Assembly: GCF_000333035.1 (NCBI RefSeq)
Contig: NZ_BANU01000012.1
Location: 1-49,800 of the forward strand
Source of the DNA: Gordonia sihwensis NBRC 108236
GTDB taxonomy: Bacteria > Actinomycetota > Actinomycetes > Mycobacteriales > Mycobacteriaceae
DNA length: 49,800 nucleotides
Direction: 5' to 3'
Both the position numbers and the translations under genes were made by a program. The first letter of the stretch is position 1. Each line of letters opens with the position of its first letter. The notes beneath the pieces were generated by a model. The model did no database searches. It was not told where the DNA came from and saw only the letters and a program-made list of their open reading frames with translations. Below, one piece after another: positions 35,438 to 43,083 of the stretch.

Positions 35438-35791
35438 GTGCAGAATGTCTGGATTCGGACCGGTATCGCCGCGTTGTTCGGATCAGTGGTCGGAGCCATC
35501 GCGTCGGTGGGCGGCCTGATCCTGATGGACGACGGGGTCGATCGCTGTCTGCCGGCTCTGCAGGATTCGCATACCGATGCCGCGGCGCGCGGGGCGTGGA
35601 TCGCGTGGACGGCCTATCTCGCCGTCGTCGTGGTGGGGTCCCTGGCTGCGGTCTCGCTGTCGCAGCGCACGCGGACGTGGGTGATCGTCGGTGTGGTGAC
35701 ACTGATCGCGATGGGCGTCGCCGTCCTCGGGATGCACGACTTCGGCGTCTCGATGTGCGAGACGGAGTTCTCGCGCTCGCAGCGCGGCTGA
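35438..35791 (+). CDS. small membrane protein
   Basis: Protein of 117 aa (GTG start at 35438; an ATG at 35420 is the alternative) with three hydrophobic segments (about residues 7-29, 52-73, 80-99) and a Cys on the loop after the first and another near the C-terminus. No family recognised. CACAGT ends 6 bases before the GTG, so it may be leaderless. Its last codons form the terminator hairpin shared with the convergent fadD3. Confidence 0.6.
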   Translation: MQNVWIRTGIAALFGSVVGAIASVGGLILMDDGVDRCLPALQDSHTDAAARGAWIAWTAYLAVVVVGSLAAVSLSQRTRTWVIVGVVTLIAMGVAVLGMHDFGVSMCETEFSRSQRG

Positions 35792-35809
35792 CCGGCCGCG
35801 CTGCGAGCG
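35774..35809. terminator. hairpin spanning the end of the small membrane gene, convergent with fadD3
   Basis: Perfect 14-bp stem, arms 35774-35787 and 35796-35809, with an 8-base loop that holds the TGA stop of the gene at 35438-35791. It is 2 bases from the fadD3 stop codon region, so one hairpin can end both convergent transcripts. Confidence 0.6.
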
Positions 35810-35810
35810 G

Positions 35811-37355
35811 TCAGTGCATCTCGCGCTTGAGGATCTTGCCCGCGGCGTTGCGGGGGAATGCGTCGACGATCTCGATGACGCGCGGGACCTTGAAGTTCGC
35901 GAGGTGCTCGCGAGCGAAGGCGATCACCGCCTCGGGCTCGACCGACGCTCCGGGGCGGACGGTCAGGAAGGCCTTGCCGACCTCGCCGAGGCGCTCGTCG
36001 GGGACACCGATGACGGCGGCCTCGGTGACGTCGGGGAACCGTGAGAGCAGTTGTTCAACCTCCGCGGGGTACACGTTGAAACCGCCGCAGATGTACATGT
36101 CCTTGAGGCGGTCGGTGATGGTGAGATTGCCGCGGTCGTCGAGGGTGCCGATGTCGCCGGTGTGCAGCCAGCCGTCGGCGTCGATGGTCTCCGCCGTGGC
36201 CTCGGGGTTGTCGAGGTAGCCGCGCATCACCATGAGTCCGCGGGTGAGCACCTCGCCCTGCTCCGACAGTGTCACCTCCATGCCCGAGAAGGCGCGGCCG
36301 CAGGTCTCGGCGACGGTCTGCGCGTCGTCGTCCGGGCGGCAGGTGGTGATGAATCCGCTCGTCTCGGTCTGGCCGTACGCGGTGATGACGGTGTCGACGC
36401 CGAGTTCGGACTGCAGTCGCTCCACCAGGACCACGGGAACGATGGTCGCACCGGTCACGATGAGCCGCAGGCTCGAGAGGTCGAAGTCCGCACGGGCCGG
36501 GTCGTCGAGAATCGTCTGGAAGATGGTCGGGGCGCCGGGGAACACCGTGATCCGCTCGCGTGCGACTGACTCCATGGAGGCGCTCGGCGAGTAGACGGCC
36601 AGGGGGAACATCGTGGCGCCGAACAGGATCGACGGCAGAATCCCCGCCTTGTAGCCGAAGGTGTGGAAGTACGGGTTCACCATCAGGTAGCGGTCGGTGT
36701 CGCGGAGGCCGCCGTTGTCGCCCCAGGCATGTGATCCGTGCAGCGTCTGGCGGTGCTCGGCCATCACGCCCTTCGGGGCCCCGGTGGTTCCGGAGGTGAA
36801 CAGGATGTCGGAGAGGTCGTCCTCCCGCACCGCCTCGGCCCTTGCCCGGGCCTGCCGGACGAGGTCGTCGGTCGCGGACTCCAGCAGCGACTCCCACGGC
36901 ACCGCGCCCGGACTCTCGGCAGCGTCGCCGAGCGGGATCGAGATAACGGTGCGACCTTCGGGGATCGACGACGACAGCACTTCGCCGAGGCGGTCGATGC
37001 CGGCGAACTCACCGGAGACGACGACGACGCTCGCGCCGGAACGGTCGATGATGTCACCGGCCTCGCTTGTGGTGTAGCGAGTGTTCAGCGGGACCAGAAC
37101 GGCGCCGGCGTACTGAATTCCGAGCGCGGCGATCGGCCAGTGGTGACTGTTGGGCGCCCATACCGCGACCCGGTCGCCGTGTTCGACGCCGAGTCCGATG
37201 AGGCCCGCCGCGAACCGCCGGACGCGGTCGGCGAACTGCGGCCAGGTCAGCGAGACGCGCTCGCCCCACTGGTCGTCGACGATCGCGACGCCGTCGGGCC
37301 ACTGCCTCTCGGCGCGATGCAGGGCGGCGGGAGTGGTGAGCGGATTCGGGAGCAT
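35811..37355 (-). CDS. fadD3: HIP-CoA ligase FadD3
   Basis: Activates 3aα-H-4α(3'-propanoate)-7aβ-methylhexahydro-1,5-indanedione (HIP), the remnant of steroid rings C and D, to HIP-CoA. 514 aa, closely resembling M. tuberculosis FadD3: DILFTSGTTGAPKGV, YFHTFGYKAGIL, TDRLKDMYICGGFNVYPAEVE and the terminal NAAGKILK with the catalytic Lys. The ATG at 37355 is chosen; an upstream TTG at 37361 is unlikely. TAGGTT ends 6 bases before the ATG and a KstR2 operator overlaps it. Divergent from fadE30, as in Mycobacterium. Confidence 0.92.
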   Translation of the reverse strand: MLPNPLTTPAALHRAERQWPDGVAIVDDQWGERVSLTWPQFADRVRRFAAGLIGLGVEHGDRVAVWAPNSHHWPIAALGIQYAGAVLVPLNTRYTTSEAGDIIDRSGASVVVVSGEFAGIDRLGEVLSSSIPEGRTVISIPLGDAAESPGAVPWESLLESATDDLVRQARARAEAVREDDLSDILFTSGTTGAPKGVMAEHRQTLHGSHAWGDNGGLRDTDRYLMVNPYFHTFGYKAGILPSILFGATMFPLAVYSPSASMESVARERITVFPGAPTIFQTILDDPARADFDLSSLRLIVTGATIVPVVLVERLQSELGVDTVITAYGQTETSGFITTCRPDDDAQTVAETCGRAFSGMEVTLSEQGEVLTRGLMVMRGYLDNPEATAETIDADGWLHTGDIGTLDDRGNLTITDRLKDMYICGGFNVYPAEVEQLLSRFPDVTEAAVIGVPDERLGEVGKAFLTVRPGASVEPEAVIAFAREHLANFKVPRVIEIVDAFPRNAAGKILKREMH

Positions 37356-37362
37356 ATCCAAA

Positions 37363-37384
37363 ACCTAGCAAATGCTTGGTAGGT
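37363..37384. promoter_or_regulatory. KstR2 operator between fadD3 and fadE30
   Basis: Near-perfect palindrome with outer arms ACCTA and TAGGT and the core GCAAATGCTTGG, matching the KstR2 pattern of an inverted CAAG-type pair. It sits between, and overlaps, the -10 elements of the two divergent leaderless promoters: TAGGTT on the minus strand (37362-37367) and TAAGCT on the plus strand (37385-37390). Confidence 0.75.
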
Positions 37385-37397
37385 TAAGCTAGCGGTC

Positions 37398-38666
37398 ATG
37401 ACGACGATCAATCTCGCCGATCGCAGCGTCGATCTGGGCGAATGGGCAGCGGCGACGCCGAACGCCGCGGAAGTCTTCGCGGCAGCGGTCCGGGACTGGC
37501 TCGAAGCCAATCTCGTCGGCGACTTCGCCGAGCTCCGCGGTCGCGGCGGACCCGGCAGCGAGCACGAGTTCTTCGCCGAGCGGCTGGAGTGGGATCGCCA
37601 TCTCGCAGCGGCGGGCTGGACCTGCCTCGGCTGGCCGGTACGGCACGGCGGCCGCGGCGCGACCATCGAGCAGCGCATCATCTTCCACCAGGAGTATGCG
37701 CGAGCCAACGCTCCGGCGCGGGTGAACCACCTCGGCGAGGAACTCCTCGGCCCGACGCTCATCGAGTACGGCACACCGGACCAGCAGGCGCGCTTCCTGC
37801 CCGGCATCGTGGAGGTGACCGAACTGTGGGCGCAGGGCTACTCGGAACCGGGCGCGGGCAGCGACCTCGCCGGGGTCGCGACCACCGCGGTTCTCGACGA
37901 CGCGTCCGGCGAGTGGGTGGTCAACGGCCAGAAGATCTGGACCTCGCTGGCGCATCTGTCGCAGTGGGCGTTCGTGATCGCCCGCACGGAGAAGGGCTCG
38001 ACGAGGCACCGGGGACTGAGCTTTCTGCTCGTCCCGCTCGACCAGCCCGGCGTCACCATCCGGCCGATCCAGCAGATCACCGGAACCTCGGAGTTCAACG
38101 AGGTGTTCTTCGACGACGCGCGCACCAGCGCCGACCTGATCGTCGGCGAACCCGGCGACGGCTGGAAGGTCGCGATGGGGCTGCTGCAGTTCGAGCGGGG
38201 CGTCTCCACACTGGGCCAGCAGGTCGGCTTCCGGAGGGAACTCGACGACATCGTCGCCATCGCGCGGGCCAACGGGTCGATCGACGATCCCGCCGTCGCC
38301 GAACGGCTGCGCCGGGCCAAGGTCGGTCTCACCGTGATGGAGGCCAATGCGCGGCGCACGCTCGCCGGCGACATCGTGTCGGAGGCCGGCGCGGCGTCGG
38401 TGACCAAGCTGCTCTGGGGCAACTGGCATCGCGACCTCGGCGAGCTCGCGGTCGCGGTGGTCGGTGCGCCCTCGTTGATCGGTCCGCCCGCCACCACCGA
38501 GGGTCGCGCGAACGACATCACCGACCCCGAGAACGTCGAACTCGACGAGTGGCAACGACTTCTGCTCTTCACCCGCGCCGACACCATCTACGGCGGCTCG
38601 AACGAAGTGCAGCGCAACATCATCGCCGAGCGAGTGCTCGGCCTTCCCCGAGAGGCACGCGCATGA
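37398..38666 (+). CDS. fadE30: acyl-CoA dehydrogenase FadE30
   Basis: FAD-dependent acyl-CoA dehydrogenase of 422 aa, acting on a HIP-CoA derivative early in degradation of steroid rings C and D. Family features: YSEPGAGSDLAG, VNGQKIWTS, FNEVFFDDARTSADLIVGEPGDGWKVAM (FAD and substrate region) and the C-terminal YGGSNEVQRNIIAERVLGLPRE. It is about 35 residues longer at the N-terminus than M. tuberculosis FadE30. TAAGCT ends 7 bases before the ATG with no ribosome site, so it looks leaderless. It overlaps ipdF by 4 bp. Confidence 0.9.
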   Translation: MTTINLADRSVDLGEWAAATPNAAEVFAAAVRDWLEANLVGDFAELRGRGGPGSEHEFFAERLEWDRHLAAAGWTCLGWPVRHGGRGATIEQRIIFHQEYARANAPARVNHLGEELLGPTLIEYGTPDQQARFLPGIVEVTELWAQGYSEPGAGSDLAGVATTAVLDDASGEWVVNGQKIWTSLAHLSQWAFVIARTEKGSTRHRGLSFLLVPLDQPGVTIRPIQQITGTSEFNEVFFDDARTSADLIVGEPGDGWKVAMGLLQFERGVSTLGQQVGFRRELDDIVAIARANGSIDDPAVAERLRRAKVGLTVMEANARRTLAGDIVSEAGAASVTKLLWGNWHRDLGELAVAVVGAPSLIGPPATTEGRANDITDPENVELDEWQRLLLFTRADTIYGGSNEVQRNIIAERVLGLPREARA

Positions 38667-39505
38667 GTGACACCCGACCCGTCTCGCCGCTGGCGACCGC
38701 GCCCGAGGAGGTCGGCGGCCACGGCCTGCTGACGGGCAGAAAGGTGATCGTCACCGCGGCCGCCGGCACCGGTATCGGGTTCTCGACCGCACGTCGGGTC
38801 CTGCTCGAAGGCGCCGACGTCCTCGTCTCCGACTTCCATGAGCGCCGCCTCGGCGAGACGGTGGAGAAGCTGTCGGCCGAGTTCCCCGAGCAGCAGGTGG
38901 CCTCCTTCGTCTGCGACGTCTCAAGCACCGAACAGGTGGATGCGCTGGTCGCGGATGCCGCCGAGCAACTCGGCCGCATCGACGTCCTGGTCAACAACGC
39001 CGGCCTCGGCGGCGAGACACCCGTCGCCGACATGACCGACGAGCAGTGGGACCGCGTCCTCGACATCACGCTGAACAGCACGTTCCGCGCCACGCGCGCC
39101 GCACTGCGCTATTTCCGCGACGCGGCGCAGAACGACGCGGCGCAGTCCCGGTCGCCTCGGGGCGGGGTGATCGTGAACAACGCCTCAGTCCTCGGCTGGC
39201 GGGCGCAGCGCGGCCAGGCCCACTACGCCGCGGCCAAGGCCGGCGTGATGGCGCTGACCCGCTGTTCGGCCGTCGAGGCCGCCGACTACGGAGTCCGCGT
39301 CAATGCGGTCTCGCCCTCGATCGCCAAGCATCCCTTCCTGGCGAAGGTCACCAGCGACGATCTCCTCGATGAACTCGCCGCGCGGGAGGCCTACGGCCGC
39401 GCCGCCGAGGTCTGGGAGATCGCGTCGGTGATCGCGATGCTCGCGAGCGACTACACCACGTACATGACCGGTGAGATCGTGTCCGTCTCCAGCCAGCGTG
39501 CCTGA
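38663..39505 (+). CDS. ipdF: short-chain dehydrogenase IpdF
   Basis: NAD(P)-dependent SDR of 280 aa. Cofactor motif VTAAAGTGIGFSTA, then VNNAG, the catalytic NNASVLGW Ser and YAAAK Tyr/Lys. Its place between fadE30 and fadA6 matches Rv3559c (IpdF), the oxidoreductase for the 5-hydroxyl of the ring-C/D intermediate. The ATG overlaps the fadE30 stop (ATGA), so they are coupled. The C-terminal half lacks the typical PG motif after YxxxK and has VSPSIAKHPF. Confidence 0.87.
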   Translation: MSDTRPVSPLATAPEEVGGHGLLTGRKVIVTAAAGTGIGFSTARRVLLEGADVLVSDFHERRLGETVEKLSAEFPEQQVASFVCDVSSTEQVDALVADAAEQLGRIDVLVNNAGLGGETPVADMTDEQWDRVLDITLNSTFRATRAALRYFRDAAQNDAAQSRSPRGGVIVNNASVLGWRAQRGQAHYAAAKAGVMALTRCSAVEAADYGVRVNAVSPSIAKHPFLAKVTSDDLLDELAAREAYGRAAEVWEIASVIAMLASDYTTYMTGEIVSVSSQRA

Positions 39506-39536
39506 CCCGACCCCGTGATTCTCTAGGAGCTCTCCC

Positions 39537-40691
39537 ATGACCACTTCCGCTTACATCGTCGACGCGGTCCGCACTCCCGTCGGCAAGCGCAACGGCTCAC
39601 TCGCCGCCGTCCACCCCGCCGACATGGGCGCACATGTCATCAAGGCGATCGTCGACCGCACCGGCATCGACCCCGAGGTGGTCGACGACGTGGTCTTCGG
39701 CTGTGTCGACACCATCGGTCCGCAGGCCGGCAACATCGCACGTACCGCATGGCTCGCGGCCGGACTGCCGCTGGGAGTCCCCGGCACCACCGTCGACCGC
39801 CAGTGCGGCTCGAGCCAGCAGGCCATCCACTTCGCCGCACAGGGCGTGATGAGCGGGACGCAGGACGTCGTCATCGCCGGCGGTGTGCAGAACATGAGCG
39901 CGATCCCGATCAGCCAGGCGATGATCGCCGGTCAGCCGTTCGGCTTCACCACTCCCACGGCCGAGTCGAAGGGCTGGACGCAGCGCTTCGGCGATCAGGA
40001 GATCAGTCAGTTCGTCGGAGCCGACATGATCGCCAAGAAGTGGGACATCAGCAGGCGGGAGATGGAGGAGTTCGCGCTCGCGAGCCATCAGCGCGCCAAG
40101 ACGGCCATCGCCGAGGGTCGCTTCGACAACGAGTACGTGCCGCTGGGCGACTGCGTGGTCGACGAGTGCCCGCGCGAGACCTCCCTGGAGAAGATGGCCT
40201 CGCTCGACGTCCTGGCCGAGGGGTCGCAGCTCACCGCGGCCGTCGCGTCGCAGATCTGCGACGGAGCGTCGGCCACTCTCGTGGTGTCCGAGCAGGCGTT
40301 GAAGCAGTACGGTCTCACGGCCCGCGCGCGCATCCACCACATGTCGGTGCGCGGCGACGATCCGGTGATGATGCTCTCGGCGCCGATTCCGGCCACCGAG
40401 TACGCGCTGAAGAAGACCGGAATGAGCATCGACGACATCGACGTCGTCGAGATCAACGAGGCCTTCGCGCCCGTCGTGCTCTCGTGGCTCAAGGAGACCG
40501 GAGCCGATCCGGCTCGGGTGAATCCGAACGGCGGCGGGATCGCGCTGGGGCATCCGCTCGGCGCGACCGGAGCCAAACTGTTCGCCACCATGCTGAACGA
40601 GTTGGAGCGCACCGGCGGCCGATTCGGACTGCAGACCATGTGCGAGGGCGGCGGTACCGCCAATGTCACCATCATCGAGCGCCTCGGCTGA
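39537..40691 (+). CDS. fadA6: thiolase FadA6
   Basis: Acetyl-CoA acetyltransferase type thiolase of 384 aa. Catalytic Cys90 in RQCGSSQQA, NGGGIALGHPLGATG with the catalytic His, and C-terminal CEGGGTANV with the second Cys. By context it performs the thiolytic step that shortens the opened ring-C/D CoA ester, the role assigned to FadA6 in the KstR2 regulon. AGGAG lies 7 bases before the ATG, 31 bp after ipdF, so it is part of the same operon. Confidence 0.92.
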   Translation: MTTSAYIVDAVRTPVGKRNGSLAAVHPADMGAHVIKAIVDRTGIDPEVVDDVVFGCVDTIGPQAGNIARTAWLAAGLPLGVPGTTVDRQCGSSQQAIHFAAQGVMSGTQDVVIAGGVQNMSAIPISQAMIAGQPFGFTTPTAESKGWTQRFGDQEISQFVGADMIAKKWDISRREMEEFALASHQRAKTAIAEGRFDNEYVPLGDCVVDECPRETSLEKMASLDVLAEGSQLTAAVASQICDGASATLVVSEQALKQYGLTARARIHHMSVRGDDPVMMLSAPIPATEYALKKTGMSIDDIDVVEINEAFAPVVLSWLKETGADPARVNPNGGGIALGHPLGATGAKLFATMLNELERTGGRFGLQTMCEGGGTANVTIIERLG

Positions 40692-40782
40692 GCTGAGACG
40701 GCGCACGGTGACCACTCACCCGGCGCGACAGTCGCTGACCGGCGCCGTACCGCCCGCCCTGTGATTCGCGCCACCCGGTGGC

Positions 40783-40816
40783 TACACTTGGGATGACTAC
40801 GAGAATTTGTCTCACA
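40783..40816 (+). promoter_or_regulatory. promoter and shared motif of the aldehyde dehydrogenase gene
   Basis: TACACT (40783-40788) is a plausible -10. TTGTCTCACA (40807-40816) downstream resembles TTGTCCCAAA before the CoA ligase at 33803. The identical leader CACGAGTGGAGAGT follows at 40831-40844, 3 bases before the ATG. Confidence 0.4.
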
Positions 40817-40847
40817 GAACGTCAGTGACTCACGAGTGGAGAGTGGA

Positions 40848-42359
40848 ATGACCAAGCCGGCGGATGTGGCAGTGCGTGCGGGAGACAAGGTGTCGTCCGA
40901 GGCGCACACCATGGAAGAACTGGTCGACATCCAGAAGGCCGCATTCCTGCGCGACGGCATTCCGGATGCGAAGACGCGCATCGACCGGATCAATCGCCTG
41001 GGGCAGTTGCTGCTCGACCACGCCGACGAGATCACCGCCGCCCTGACCGAGGACTTCGGGTCCCGGCCCGCAGATCTCTCGATCGCGGCCGACGTGGCCG
41101 GCTGCATGATCGACCTCGCGCACCAGCGCCGCAGTGCCGAGAAGTGGATGCGCGAGACCAACGTGGCGAAGGTGGCCGGGATGGTCGGATTCACCCAGCG
41201 GCTGCGCCGCGACCCGCTGGGTGTCGTCGCGATCATGGGGCCGTGGAACTTCCCGCTGCAGCTGACGATCGTGCCCGCCGCGTCCGCGTTCGCCGCGGGC
41301 AACCGTGTCCTCATGAGGCCGTCGTCGATCACCGCGAAGACCACCGACGTCATCGCCCGGGTGGCCCCCGACTACTTCTCGATCGAGGAGCTCGCGGTCA
41401 TCACCAGCAAGCACGGCGGCGGTTCGGACTTCGCGAAGCTGAAGGTCGACCACATGTTCTTCACCGGTTCGCCGGAGGTCGGTTCGTCGGTGGCGCAGGA
41501 GGCCGCGAAGAACCTCGTGCCGGTGACTCTGGAACTCGGCGGCAAGAATCCGGCGATCGTCGACCGCGGCACCGACATCACCAAGGCGGCGCACTTCCTG
41601 GCCGACGCCCGCATGATCAACGGCGGCCAGGTGTGCCTGTGTCCCGATTACGTCTTCGTACCCGAGGACAAGGTGGGCGAGTTCACCGACAAGGTGATCG
41701 CGCGGTGGACGGCGAACTTCCCGACGATCGTCGGGAACGGCGACTACACCTCCACCATCAACGAGAAGAACTACCAGCGGATCGTCGGCCTCATCGACGA
41801 CGCGGTCAGCCTCGGCGCCACCAAGCGGCAGGTGGTGCCCGCCGGCGAGGAACTGCCGAACGCGCAGGAGCGCAAGATTCCGCCGACTCTGCTGACCGGA
41901 GTGAAGCCCGGAATGAAGATCGAGGACGACGAGGTCTTCGGCCCGGTCTTGACCGTCTACCCGTACCGCGAACTGTCGGAGGCGATCGACAAGATCAACT
42001 CGGCGGGTCACCCGCTGACCCTTTACTGGGCCGGGGACGACAACGCGAATCTGCGGACGGTCGCCGACAACACCCGCAGCGGTTCCATCTCCGGCAACGA
42101 CTTCGGACTGCACATGCTCTCGCAGGGCCTGCCCTTCGGCGGCGTCGGACGGTCGGGCATGGGCAACTACCACGGTGAGTTCGGGTTCAACACGTTCAGT
42201 CATGCCCGCGCCGTCACCGTGTCGTCGCTGCCGATCTCCTTCGCCGAGGTCATGACTCCGCCGTTCACCAAGCGGGACGCGCGGATGACCGCGATGCAGA
42301 TGAAGGTGTGGCGGTTCCTCAACCGTCGCGCGATCAAGAAGTCGAACAAGAAGCGCTGA
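40848..42359 (+). CDS. coniferyl-type aldehyde dehydrogenase
   Basis: NAD(P)-dependent aldehyde dehydrogenase of 503 aa oxidising an aldehyde to its acid. GPWNFPLQLTIVPAASAFAAGN matches the coniferyl aldehyde dehydrogenase type (aromatic aldehydes); LELGGKNPA has the catalytic Glu and GGQVCLCPDYV the catalytic Cys. The ATG at 40848 lies behind GGAGAG; an in-frame GTG at 40836 is unlikely. It lies between fadA6 and kstR2, a slot empty of such a gene in M. tuberculosis, and shares its leader with the CoA ligase rather than having a KstR2 site. Confidence 0.87.
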   Translation: MTKPADVAVRAGDKVSSEAHTMEELVDIQKAAFLRDGIPDAKTRIDRINRLGQLLLDHADEITAALTEDFGSRPADLSIAADVAGCMIDLAHQRRSAEKWMRETNVAKVAGMVGFTQRLRRDPLGVVAIMGPWNFPLQLTIVPAASAFAAGNRVLMRPSSITAKTTDVIARVAPDYFSIEELAVITSKHGGGSDFAKLKVDHMFFTGSPEVGSSVAQEAAKNLVPVTLELGGKNPAIVDRGTDITKAAHFLADARMINGGQVCLCPDYVFVPEDKVGEFTDKVIARWTANFPTIVGNGDYTSTINEKNYQRIVGLIDDAVSLGATKRQVVPAGEELPNAQERKIPPTLLTGVKPGMKIEDDEVFGPVLTVYPYRELSEAIDKINSAGHPLTLYWAGDDNANLRTVADNTRSGSISGNDFGLHMLSQGLPFGGVGRSGMGNYHGEFGFNTFSHARAVTVSSLPISFAEVMTPPFTKRDARMTAMQMKVWRFLNRRAIKKSNKKR

Positions 42360-42421
42360 GCCGGCGGCCGCGCGCGCAACGTGTTCGCGCGCGGCCGTAT
42401 CCCGGCGACGTTCCCCAGCCA

Positions 42422-42437
42422 AACAAGCACTTGCTAG
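42422..42437. promoter_or_regulatory. KstR2 operator upstream of kstR2
   Basis: AACAAGCACTTGCTAG has the core CAAG-CA-CTTG, the known KstR2 palindrome, and lies 29 bases before the kstR2 start codon, fitting autoregulation. Confidence 0.8.
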
Positions 42438-42465
42438 GGTGGGGGAAGTCGTACGAGGAGGCACG

Positions 42466-43065
42466 TTGGCGTCGAAGACATCCACGACCGGACCCACCCG
42501 CCGCGACGAACTGCTCGGGATCGCCGGTCAGCTCTTCGCCGAACGCGGGCTCCGCTCGACGACGGTCCGTGACATCGCCGACGCCGCAGGCATCCTGTCC
42601 GGCAGCCTGTACCACCATTTCGACTCCAAGGAGTCGATCGTCGACGAGTTGCTCCGGAGCTTCCTCGACGCGTTGTTCGCACGCTATCGGGAGATCACCG
42701 AAGCCGGGCTGTCCGCGACAGATACTATCCGTCGGCTCGTGATCGTGTCCTTCGAGGCCATCGACTCCCAGCACACCGCCGTGGCGATCTACCAGAACGA
42801 ATCCCGGCAACTGATCGGGCAGGAGCGGTTCGACTACATCGCCGAACGGAATGTGGAGTTCCGCGCCCTGTGGGCGGCGGTCCTGCGGCGCGGCGTCGAG
42901 GAAGGTGACTTCCGCGAAGACCTCGACGTCGAACTCGTCTATCGGTTCATCCGCGACACGGTCTGGGTGGCGGTGCGCTGGTACCGGCCGGGGGGTGCCA
43001 AGACCGTCGAGCAGATCGCCGACCAGTACCTGTCGATCGTGCTCGACGGAATCCTCCCGCGCTGA
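42466..43065 (+). CDS. kstR2: TetR family repressor KstR2
   Basis: Repressor of the ring-C/D steroid (HIP) catabolic genes; HIP-CoA is the known inducer in mycobacteria. 199 aa, very close to M. tuberculosis KstR2: FAERGLRSTTVRDIADAAG, ILSGSLYHHF, LVYRFIRDT and VRWYRPGG. The TTG at 42466 is chosen because GAGGAGG lies 4-5 bases before it; the length then matches the homologue. The operator at 42422-42437 implies autoregulation, and 37363-37384 control of fadD3 and the fadE30 operon. Confidence 0.92.
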   Translation: MASKTSTTGPTRRDELLGIAGQLFAERGLRSTTVRDIADAAGILSGSLYHHFDSKESIVDELLRSFLDALFARYREITEAGLSATDTIRRLVIVSFEAIDSQHTAVAIYQNESRQLIGQERFDYIAERNVEFRALWAAVLRRGVEEGDFREDLDVELVYRFIRDTVWVAVRWYRPGGAKTVEQIADQYLSIVLDGILPR

Positions 43066-43083
43066 ATCGGGCGGGTCAGCGCG
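43058..43083. terminator. hairpin over the stop codons of kstR2 and the convergent methyltransferase
   Basis: CGCGCTGA (43058-43065) pairs with TCAGCGCG (43076-43083) around a 10-base loop. The arms contain the stop codons of both convergent genes, which are only 10 bp apart. Confidence 0.5.

Noticed and set aside
37442..38662. Long frame overlapping fadE30 that runs into ipdF
   Set aside because: Low-complexity Arg-rich shadow; ipdF begins at the ATG overlapping the fadE30 stop.
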